This document shows, piece by piece, positions 13,141 to 22,280 of a stretch of DNA of 64,000 nucleotides (position 1 is its first letter; every line of letters begins with the position of its first letter). The position numbers were made by a program, and so were the translations under genes. This DNA is from Stratiolaelaps scimitus (taxonomy: Eukaryota > Arthropoda > Arachnida > Mesostigmata > Laelapidae), in contig JABWDB010000034.1 of assembly GCA_019614645.1 (NCBI GenBank), positions 2,418,001 to 2,482,000 on the forward strand. The letters are read 5' to 3'. The notes under the pieces were generated by a model that was not told the DNA's origin, searched no databases, and saw only the letters and a program-made list of their open reading frames with translations.

Positions 13141-13169
13141 TCAATAGCTACCAGCCATATAGTCCAATA

Positions 13170-13250
13170 TTAGTAGTGGTTGTAGTAGCATTAGGCAGAT
13201 CACTAGGGTCGCTGGTTCGAGTCGCACTCGACACATCTCGTTAGAAGTAA
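13170..13250 (+). mobile_element. tRNA-like SINE fragment
   Basis: A B-box sequence GGTTCGAGTCG lies at 13214-13224, with an A-box-like stretch (TAGTGGTTGTAGTAGC) about 40 bp upstream at 13171-13188. The spacing is right for an RNA polymerase III tRNA-type promoter. The sequence after the B box does not clearly share the body of the family A SINEs, so this may be a diverged copy or another family. Confidence 0.45.
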
Positions 13251-13459
13251 TACCAAAATAGTTGCGAACCCTGGTACGTAATAACATACGGACTAAAACG
13301 ATAACGGTCAGGACAACAGCACGATGTCGAGCCTGTTCTCAGAGAAAGATCTGAAATGAATCCACAGTATGATACCCACTGAATCACAGATTCATGCACA
13401 TTTACTGAGACTTCAAACGATAAATTTACCTTCAAGTAAATATATACAGGTACCTCTCT

Positions 13460-13582
13460 TATATTGTCATCACGCAGGTTCGAGCCCGGCTGCTTGATGA
13501 CATATAAGAAAGCTTAAGCGCATTGTAACAATTGCAGCTCCTTTAATAAACAGCAGTAAAACTTTACCTAATTTTACCTTCA
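13460..13582 (+). mobile_element. tRNA-derived SINE, family A, copy 2
   Basis: A near-perfect B box (GGTTCGAGCCC) lies at 13478-13488. It is followed by the family body: GACATATAAGAAA, a CTTAAGC block, ATTGTAACAATT, GCAGCTCCTTTAATAAAC, then a TAAAACTTTACC stretch. The order and spacing match the elements at 1118 and 16155. The left part of the tRNA region is eroded, so the copy looks truncated or strongly diverged at its 5' side. Confidence 0.65.
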
Positions 13583-15233
13583 CACAAACATACACGAACT
13601 CATGGAGGTGCTCACGCAACGACAAGCGAACGGGTAGATTAGTTCAAAGACAAATTTCGCTCGAATGATAGATGCAACACAGGCTGGATGGTAAGTGGTG
13701 GCTATGAATCGTGTAACAGTGTCATAAGATGGGGACAAGATAACGTCCCGGATCATAACATGATAATAAGAGGAACGTGGTGTTGCATAAACCTGTACCG
13801 CATTCGAAGTTCGCGGAAGTGATTAATATGATCGATAATTGTATTGTATATCTTCTTGTATATATTGTATGCCTAACGAATTGAATATGCTGGCATGACG
13901 CACAACTATGAATGTACACCGTATTCACTAATTAGGGCACGCTGGTGCTGTCAAACTAAATAACTGTAACTTTCATTATCTACAATAATCATAATACTAA
14001 TCATAACAAGCATATTATTATACTGACATATCATATTATTATATTATGATTCATTTAATATATAATCTAATCATCTCAGCATCACGAGAGTGAATGTATG
14101 AATTGATATTATTGTGGGCCCCACGACCTTCATGGGACTGATGGCCGGGCGTTCCGGCGTGATACCTCTCATGGCGCCTCATACCACCGGCTTAGACGCC
14201 CAGAATGGAATAGGACAGTATCTGACGAACACTCTAGCAGCCCTCCTGCTAATACAATACAAATGGTGGTCTATTAACGAAACTGCAATTACAGTAATGC
14301 TTAAGTTCTCGTACTAAAATTATGATAAAAAAGTATCACAACTATTCAATGGCGCTAGTGACTGCGCTAGCAAACCCTGGCAGAGTGCGTCGCGTGCAGA
14401 GCATGGGAAATTGCGGAAATATAGTGATTTATGCTCTACTGACCCACGAAGTTCTCCTGCGTTCGGGACCTTCGAGGAGGGCCGGCCCCTTCACAGAAGC
14501 CCACTCGAAGGAGTCTATGGGTTTTCATATATTTGTAACCTCAACGGGGGACAAACGTACAGAGTCATTCACTATTCTTACATTGTGTATCAACCTTATA
14601 GAAAAATATTCCTTTAAATATAATCAATGGACGCGCAGAGGGAAAAGGGCAACGCCTGGCTAGATACCCGGTCCACTATAGCTGGCGGGAGATAGCTCCC
14701 TTATGAAATCACGTTTCTGTTATCCAGGTAAATTATGAAATAGAAGGCCTCAAGATGTTTTACATGCTGCTACATCGAACAAGATGACAACATATATAGT
14801 ATAAGTATCAAAATTATACAGTTTCCGTGGACCTGAACGTCCACGACTCCGGTCGAGCAACGAGCAGGGGCCACAAAGGTCACGAGTGGTAGGAGAAGTT
14901 GCACACAAAAGTCGCTGAACAATACTTCGACTGTAGAAGTCGCCCAAAGTATGGCTATCACTGCTATGCTTGCACTGGTGCCTGATGCTTTAGCAAGTAA
15001 GTAGCTAACGTGGCCGGGTTGATCGATCACATATGGTCATGTTCATACATGTAATCGCGCTGTATATGTGTATAGACCAAGACCAGCATGCCAGTCGCTA
15101 TGTGTAATTGTTGGTATTGTTCGGAAAAACGTCTCACGGCCATCATCGGGAATATATTTTTCAACAACTTGTCGTCATTGCATCTAGAATATTAATTGTA
15201 TACTCTCGCATACAGTGCCGCAACTGTGACTGC

Positions 15234-15236
<3 letters not shown>

Positions 15237-15263
<27 letters not shown>
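15237..15263. repeat. TA dinucleotide tract
   Basis: 27 bp of AT alternation, about 35 bp before a second, longer tract. Confidence 0.95.
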
Positions 15264-15267
<4 letters not shown>

Positions 15268-15299
15268 TAAGAGCTGAGCTGAAGCTCGAAAAAAAAACA

Positions 15300-15331
<32 letters not shown>

Positions 15332-15368
15332 ATATATATATACATATATATTTATATAGATATATATA
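15300..15368. repeat. Long interrupted TA tract
   Basis: About 69 bp of TA repeats with TTTA, ACA and AGA interruptions. It is one of the two longest TA arrays in the window. Confidence 0.95.
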
Positions 15369-15606
15369 GGATAAAATTTGTGTGTGTGTGTGTGAGAACC
15401 ACGGAGACCACGTCAAGAGATGAAATGGCTGCCAAAGTAACGCTGCATTCGCTACGTGCTGTCTGCACCTTTTGCTTATTTATTTTCGTCGCCAACTCGC
15501 TCACCACCCCCCCCCCCCCCATCTCTTTGCAGACGTGCACTGTTCTGCGGGCTTCTCATGCATAGATAATCAGGCACGAGGAATACACCCACACACACAC
15601 ACATGT

Positions 15607-15637
15607 TATATATATATATATATATATTATATATAAT
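15607..15637. repeat. TA dinucleotide tract
   Basis: TA alternation with a TT interruption, directly after a CA run. Confidence 0.9.
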
Positions 15638-16154
15638 ATTGTACATCTTTGTTTCCTGTGCAAGCCCACACATATCTTATCGCTGAATCCTTGGAGGCGG
15701 CTGCGGTGACGGGGCAGCTTTGATCCGGTTGAGTCGCCACAAGGCCAACAAGAAGCAGGAAAATAGACGTGATCAGTATTTGGCTTTTAGATCAGGATGG
15801 TTCGTTGGCTTCGATTGTTTCCATCCTATAATGCTCGTTGCGTTTAGCGGGTGGGGTCTGAGCAGCATTTGTCGTCGAACGATACGAGCTGGAGGGTCGC
15901 ATCCGCGACCTCGAGGGCACCCATATCTCAAAGGGCACGATGGTGTGGCACTGCTACCGGTGGTTGATCTATATTAATTTATTTTATTCGTACAAATGTG
16001 ACAACACTATGGAAGTGTATCAAAACAATTTCCGGTTGTCTGCCCCTTCAACGGTTCACCATGGCAGCGATTGTTCACAGGACGCTAGCATCAAATAGCT
16101 CCCTGACACCCCAACTGCGTCACTAATTATTGTAGATATTAAGACACACAGGAA

Positions 16155-16305
16155 TAAGGGGAACTCCCCAAATGTCTTGGCTGTGGAAGAAGCCGGAAGC
16201 CGCACGTTCGAGTCCCGCTCCACGTGGGCGACATATCGAGAGATCTGATTGATTATTGTAAAACTTCAGATCGGCTAATAAACGAATAAAATAAAATTAC
16301 CTTTA
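16155..16305 (+). mobile_element. tRNA-derived SINE, family A, copy 3
   Basis: The tRNA-like region keeps AAGCCGGAAGCCGCACGTTC and a B box at about 16205-16216. This matches copy 1 at 1118 almost base for base over the same stretch (AAGCCGGAGGCCCCACGCTC there). The body then repeats the family order: GACATAT, ATTGTAAAACTTCAG, TCGGCTAATAAACG, and an A-rich AATAAAATAAAATTACC end. Copies 1 and 3 share both the tRNA and body parts, which is the main reason for calling these a family rather than unrelated tRNA pseudogenes. Confidence 0.7.
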
Positions 16306-16378
16306 CCCCACCACAATAGCTACCTGTTGTACCGTTCGGAAGCTTAGATAATAAATACTCATTGCTTAATTATTTAGT

Positions 16379-16426
16379 CTTCTCACTCTTATTTCTTTAC
16401 TGTCGTAAAGAAATAAGAGTGAGAAG
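16379..16426. repeat. Perfect 21-bp inverted repeat with a 6-nt loop
   Basis: Arms at 16379-16399 and 16406-16426 are exact reverse complements, and the loop is CTGTCG. The right arm runs into a near-tandem 18-20 bp repeat beginning GAAGTATTTCTTTT at 16423 and 16441. No terminal features of a known transposon surround it. Confidence 0.95.
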
Positions 16427-17369
16427 TATTTCTTTTAGTAGAAGTATTTCTTTTTTAGTATTTCTTTAATCGTAATCGTAGCCGCGAGGCCCGTCAGCAT
16501 ATCGGATAGGTTATAGTTGTCTATTCTCTGCCCACACGGATACAAATATAATCCAATATAATAGGAGGGCTCGATGTACGTGAGATCAGCATGATCCGCA
16601 TGGACTTCTTTGAAAGTAGCCGGTCCTTTGCTCGTTCGCCGCCATTTCTTTTTTGTTACAATGGAGTTATGCTCAGGCGGCGCTCCCAATCAGGAACGTC
16701 TGCCCAGCCACCCTTTAGCCTGTCTGCTGCACTGGGCAGCTTTCACCTTTAACCCATCTAAAGCAGTCACCGGCAGGTTAAGCAAACGACGGCGTTCTCA
16801 ACGAGCGGTGGTATTTCGCCGCTATCCGCCACTGGCTCGAGACTTTTCTCGAGCGCCACGTCTCGACTCTCATACTCAGAATGTGTTACGCACCGCTTTA
16901 CACTGGACCCTAATGCACACTCCGTGGACGTTTAACAGTGACAAGCGCTGCTGCCGGCAACACGGCAAGCTAAACCCCCCCCCACCCCCCGCCTCCCCCG
17001 GGGGTCCCCGTTAGCCCTCTCAATCTTCGTAGAGTCGACTCTGCGAACAGCTGTCTGCGCCCACCTCATTGCGCCGTTGCTTGGTATTCCATATGAGGGA
17101 CCTCGATGCAGGCTGTACCTCTTTTCATTTCAGGTAAAATATGTACCTGTTCGGACCGCCGCGGCCAGTTCCGCCTTCCTGGCCACCTTTCTCCCCCCCG
17201 GCCTGCCACCTTGTCCGCACCTGAGTAAAATGGGAGCGTACATCCGCTAGAGCCTCTCCGTGTCGGCCTCGCCAGCAGAGTGCGATGCTCGTCTCGGATT
17301 CAAATAAGACTCTACTCTAGCGTATTATATTCTATATGAAGAGGGCTTCGTGGCTAGACATGTAAATGC

Positions 17370-17393
17370 TTATATATATATATATATATATAT
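17370..17393. repeat. TA dinucleotide tract
   Basis: 24 bp of TA alternation. Confidence 0.95.
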
Positions 17394-17563
17394 TTGGGTA
17401 TGCAATTGTTGTGCTGCTGCTGCTGTGTGCATTTCATAGACACGAGGACGAACGGACAAAGGAAGACAGGATCAGACGACGACAAACTAGAGAGAATAGA
17501 GAATTGTGGTCTAATACCTCATTGTATTACGAAACATCCCTAAGCGGCAACTCACAATATAAG

Positions 17564-17584
17564 TATATATATATATATATATAT
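17564..17584. repeat. TA dinucleotide tract
   Basis: About 21 bp of TA alternation. Confidence 0.95.
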
Positions 17585-18257
17585 TAGCACTGTGTTATGT
17601 AATTTAAGATGTACACGAGACCCATTAGCAGACAATGCAGCAGTAGAAAACAGAAGAAGACCGATAACGAGTACTGCACACCAGTCTTATGTATAGGGTG
17701 TTTACAACGATTTTACGGAAGAGAAAATGGTTTTCGCGGGAGCTACGAATGGAGGACAGCCTGTCTAATCGTATTGATGGACGCTATAAACTGCGCAAGA
17801 GGATGAAGATCAGAAGGAGATCTGGTCGCGTCTTCCCCAGACATTCGAACTGTATCTAATACGGTGAACAGGAGCAAGCTGACAGATTGCGTAAGAAGAA
17901 GGCGTTTTGTCATCCACGTCAGCCCCCTGCACTGGATCGGCCTCCCACTTTCATGGAGATCGGATTGTCTCTGGTGGTGTCCGTGCGTTTGAAGAAAATT
18001 TCCTCCTCTCAAAAAACAAAAAGATTGCGGAAGAAATGACTGGAAACGCGGGTGGAATATCCTTCAAATCGAAATGTATTATAGTATTAAGAGGCGCGTG
18101 TTCGTGAAGGACAATGATGCAAACAATCCAAAAGCTCAGAGTAGAAAACGGCCGAGTCAAGGATATGTATGTGCCTATGTTCCTATGTGCTGCCGCATTG
18201 TTTTTAATACATCAATATAATAGAGCAGGGAATGTCAAATATGAGACTGCGTTATAG

Positions 18258-18404
18258 TTGAGCATCACAAGCAAGCAGCAGGCCAGAGCACAATTTAGGA
18301 CAAGTGTTCTGCTGTACGCGGACGATATCGTCTTACCGGCGGAAAACACAAAGGAATTGCATCAATCGTTGGGAGCCTCTGGGAGGACGGAGGAAAAGAT
18401 TTAA
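18258..18404 (+). pseudogene. LINE-type reverse transcriptase fragment (YADD motif)
   Basis: The plus-strand frame reads SVLLYADDIVLPAENTKEL, with YADD encoded at 18315-18326. This is the catalytic motif block of non-LTR retrotransposon reverse transcriptases, which typically read LLYADDIVLLAE. The two aspartates are the metal-binding pair of the polymerase. The frame is bounded by TAG at 18255-18257 and TAA at 18402-18404, and no other reverse transcriptase blocks could be followed with confidence on either side, so only about 48 codons survive. Copies like this come from 5'-truncated or decayed LINE insertions. Flanking sequence from about 17.7 to 18.5 kb may belong to the same element, but I cannot show it. 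Confidence 0.65.
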
Positions 18405-20026
18405 AATTGGCTGACGATTTAAAGTTATATATATGCCAATGCGTCGTCCCAACGATGGGCTACTTCTACCGTCGGCTATCGATGCTGTTGCGAGGGGTGT
18501 CGCGCACGTAATGTGCAAATATCTATTCCGAACCGCGCCGTACTCTGTTCTATTCAGTATAACAATAACAACATTAATGGCGACACGGTCAAACACAATA
18601 GTTCGACGCGCCCTCCACGTCGACCATCACGTTGCCGACCTAGTTCGATCCGCCGGGCCTATATACTACACAATATTAAGTCTTGCATTGTTCAAATGTT
18701 GCATTGTACATACATTCATATGAGGTCTATTATAGTCCTTCCGCAGTATATCTACTGGTCGACAGCTTAGAGACCTTACTCAAAAAAGCGCACTAGGTAT
18801 CAGAGAGGCTACAGTATGAAGTTATTCGGAGAGTTAGCAAGCGATGTGGTGTTCCACTAGAACGTGCCTCCTTGCCCTCTACAGCCAAATCATCTGACGC
18901 TGCCGACATATAGGACAGTCCGATCGACTCCAGTGAAACACTGCGCCTGACACCGAGTGGCTTGGCGTTGGCGAGATAAGCTATGCGGATGCCGATTCAC
19001 ATACCACATATCGTAATTGTTAAAACGAGAATTTCGGACATCGAGCCTCTGTGGACGCGCGAGGCACAGGCGGCGTTCTTCACAAACGCGGTTAACGATC
19101 GCAGAGAACAGCGGAAGCAATAATTGGTTAGTATTCAATGTTGAAAGGAAAAAATAAACAAATAAACAAAAAAGAAAAACTAGCGAGAAAATGGGGAAAC
19201 ACGAGCAATCCTTCTGAAAACGCTATATGTTATACAAATAGAGACAGAGAATGTAACTGGTAGCCGATAGATTCTCCAGGCTGACTCACAGCCATACGTT
19301 TAACGTCCACGGTTTCGCTGGTAACTGCTAGACCAGGGGAAATATATACATAGGCAAAATAGAAAAAAAAGAACAAAGCGGCTGAGATATATGAGATATA
19401 TATGGTGGGCTGAAATATAAAGGAAATCTCCTTGGTATTATTCTATAGCGGAGAGAAAAGAAAAAGTATGAACCAAGTTGAAATCATATGAATGGACGGA
19501 TAATATGGAATAATATGAGCATGCCTATCGATAAGTGCCCTCTTTTATTTTTTAGTAAATTTATACAATGCACATACAACGTCTAGAGCATCGTAGTTGC
19601 TGGCAGACGGTGGAGCAGGACTGTTAAACAGCACCGGTTCTATCAGACAGGCAAACGGTGTAAAAGGTGGCAAGTAGACGTAAAATAATTACAATAATAA
19701 ATAATAGAAATGTAAATAATAGAACCCACTGCATCTACACATGGCGCGCGTGTGATGTAAAAGATATTCTGGAAGGAATGGAGGATAATATATAAATACG
19801 TACATTTATTTCAATATTCAACAACACCTTTATTAACAAAGGGACGGCATATTTGGTTTACAAATAATTGTTAGTGTATAATATAAGCATTGGTGGCTCT
19901 GAGCATTCGCGGTGCTTGAAAAAAAAACATATTGTTGATTGTTTCGGCTGTGGCGTTTTTGTTCTGATGACACAGTTTGTCGTATCCACAGATTACTTTG
20001 TCTGACGTTAAAATATTTATAATATT
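18405..20026. other. AT-rich island sequence without a supported gene
   Basis: Open frames are short and no domain is recognisable. The sequence between the LINE fragment and the mariner element is A-rich in places (about 19140-19190 and 19350-19480). It may hold further decayed transposon DNA. Confidence 0.5.
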
Positions 20027-20706
20027 AGGCTGTCCGGATCAAACTGTCCGCTCGATAAATTCCAATATGTTTTGAACTAAATTAGTTCAAAAGGCGACTG
20101 GTTTGTTGCGTATAAGTCTTCAAATTAGATGTCGAACACTCCACACGCATTTTCATCTGCTCAGCACTCAGTATATAGGGAACCCATTTTGCATTGATTT
20201 TCTTCATCTTCAGTATATTGGTGACAATTTCATGACATGTCACCCGAGGAATCACAGTTTCAGCCGACAAAGACCTCATGGACCAAGCTCTAGTTAGCTC
20301 ACAAGCTGCCTTGATTCTGTCAATCCGTTCGTTCCTCGTTGCACCTTATTTGTGGTCCCCGCCTCATGGTCATCAGTGTCCAAATTTCCACTGTTAAATC
20401 GCTTGCACCAACTTCGCACCGTTCGCAGGCATAAGGCAGACCTGCTGTACGCGTTCACTAATTTTCGATAGATTTCAGCTGGAGGGTGTTTTTGGAGAAA
20501 CAAAAACTTGATGTTTTCCCGTTGATTTTTGGGGGAATTTGATTTTTTTGCTGCAGTGTCCATCTTTCTTATCGTATCAAAAGCACTCAGTGTTCGAAAG
20601 GAAGCCACATTCCTGCCGCGTGCCCACTCCAAAAATGAACGCATTGTATCGCGTAGTTCGGATTGTGCGCCATTCGAATGGCGAGACAGTTTGATCCGGA
20701 CAGCCT
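20027..20706 (-). mobile_element. Internally deleted mariner-type transposon
   Basis: Perfect 22-bp terminal inverted repeats lie at 20027-20048 and 20685-20706, starting AGGCTGTCCGGATCAAAC. Between them on the minus strand is a broken mariner-type transposase. Tc1/mariner elements insert at TA. TA follows the right end at 20707-20708, and the left flank reads TT, or TA if the boundary is shifted by one base, so the duplication is imperfect. Autonomous mariners are about 1.3 kb, so at 680 bp this copy has lost roughly half its length, including the catalytic region. Perfect terminal repeats combined with a damaged open frame suggest it could have been mobilised in trans as a MITE-like derivative. 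Confidence 0.85.
20082..20644 (-). pseudogene. Broken mariner-type transposase, catalytic domain missing
   Basis: Two minus-strand frames must be joined. The first (20644-20294, 116 codons) carries a Mos1/SETMAR-type helix-turn-helix DNA-binding region at about residues 40-95, with RTVRSWCKRFNSG at 74-86. The second (20279-20082, 65 codons, in a different phase) carries the linker signature KINAKWVPYILS at about residues 27-38, equivalent to the WVPHEL block that follows the paired DNA-binding domains in mariner transposases. So the N-terminal binding half is present with a frameshift between 20294 and 20279. Only about 35 bp separate the end of the second frame from the left terminal repeat, so there is no room for the DD34D catalytic domain. 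It cannot encode an active enzyme. Confidence 0.8.
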
Positions 20707-20819
20707 TATATGTGTTTGAGGATCGTAGCCTTTTTTAAAATCGCATATCTGCCTTTTTCTGTAAGTCCGTAATAGGAGATAAGCTAAGAGTCGAGCGATC
20801 GATGCCACATCTAAGCGAG

Positions 20820-20845
20820 ATATATATATATATATATATATATAT
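20820..20845. repeat. TA dinucleotide tract
   Basis: 26 bp of TA alternation, 115 bp to the right of the mariner element. Confidence 0.95.
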
Positions 20846-22186
20846 GAATATATGTAGTTACTCCTCCCAGGTCTTCCTGACCCGGGCGGCCCATGGTTGT
20901 GCGTTCAGTGACTTTCAACGTCCATCCCCCGATGTTTCCCCTACGCTCCACGTTGCGGTCATGAGGTTATCGGGAGCCTACAGCGGCTGTGGCCTGCCCT
21001 GAGACGCTCGAGCTCAGACGGCTCCGTGGTTCAGCCTACTGCGCGCCCCATCGGACTCCGACACTGCCAATCGCTCCACTGGCCTCTCAGTCGGGTCGAC
21101 CCGGCTAGCATCCTCAGCATTATATATTATCCCTGCTACACCAGCTCCAGCCAACTTATACGAGGCGGATAGCTTCATTCGACGAATGGGAAAGCGGGTG
21201 GATACACGAGCAATATTCCTGTAGTCGACCAACCGACCGACGGACCACCTAATCGACCCAGCGTCGCCGACGTCTCGGACCGCTGTCGACTGCAGTGCGC
21301 AGTAGATGGCGGTGGCCACTCGAGGTCGCTCGCCGCCCCCTCGCCGCAGTAGAATGAGAATGGTCATGATGCTGCGTCCACGGCCGAGCGCGTTCCACTC
21401 ACCGAGTGTAAGAGTGAGTATCTGTTCGCAGAGCGTGTGTTGCTCGTCGGTCTGGTCCGAGCAGCCGAGACAACTTGGCGGCTACCCTACAGTCGCTGCG
21501 CCATGCTGCGACCGCTGTGTACGGCTGTTTCTCACCGAAAGCGCAGTGGGCATTTGTATAGACGCAATACAGTGGCCACCGCATTTCGCCCCGTCGCTCG
21601 GCGGCTGCTCCGGCTGCAGGTACTGCTCGTAAGCTCCTTCGCGGAGCCTGTAGCGGGTCTTGCTTCTGACTTCTTCTGTGCTTCTGTTGGTGCCTCAGCC
21701 ACCCCCGTCTTGGGCTAACGTTGAAGGGAGATGGCTTGTTCTGCCTTGTTCTTCTCGTGAAGGTGGATGCGGCGGTGTCGGCCTATGTGCGAGCAATTCC
21801 CTATTCCTCTGCTACTGCTGGCCCCGCTCTCAAGCGACGACTTCGCCCCTCCTCCCAACATCGAAGAAGCCACACGTCTCTTAGCACCTTCCTAGCTACG
21901 ACGCATCCCCTTTCCGCCACGATGCATCCCAGCCCACACGACGGCCCCCATCCTCTCACCATTGTACGCTGGGCGCCCATTTCTCGCTCCATCCTCCTGC
22001 TGCGGGGACGGCTCGTTCCTCTCGGCGGTTTTAGCTATCCGTTGCTGGCCGGAAGTGGAGCCGTCTTCACTGGACTGAGCCATACGACCCTCGTCGGTAT
22101 ACTGCGGCGCTGCCACTTCTTTCCACGGCGAGGATGACGGCGACGGTTACGACGGCGACTATGTAGTACTCCTACTACTGCAGCTA

Positions 22187-22210
22187 CTCTCCTCCTCCTC
22201 CTCCTCCTGC
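22187..22210. repeat. CTC trinucleotide tract
   Basis: About 24 bp of CTC/TCC repeat. It reads as poly-Glu on the minus strand. Confidence 0.9.
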
Positions 22211-22240
22211 TGAGTCCGACCCCAAGCTCTACTGGCACGG

Positions 22241-22280
22241 GTCCCGCTGGCCCCCGCTGGCCCCCGCTGGCCCCCGCTGG
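22241..22280. repeat. 10-bp minisatellite, four units
   Basis: The unit CCCCCGCTGG occurs three times in perfect tandem, preceded by one variant unit, GTCCCGCTGG. Confidence 0.95.

Larger units (their letters stand above)
13583..16154. other. AT-rich island sequence without a supported gene
   Basis: Apart from TA tracts (15237-15263, 15300-15368, 15607-15637) and short GT and CA runs near 15380 and 15590, I see no gene, tRNA or clear transposon. Open frames are short. It lies between SINE copies and could be decayed transposon sequence that is too diverged to recognise by eye. Confidence 0.5.
16461..17700. other. No supported gene
   Basis: Mixed composition. A reading frame at 16610-17014 ends in poly-C and has no recognisable domain. 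C-rich runs lie at about 16975-17010. TA tracts at 17370-17393 and 17564-17584 bracket a short stretch with no feature. Confidence 0.5.
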
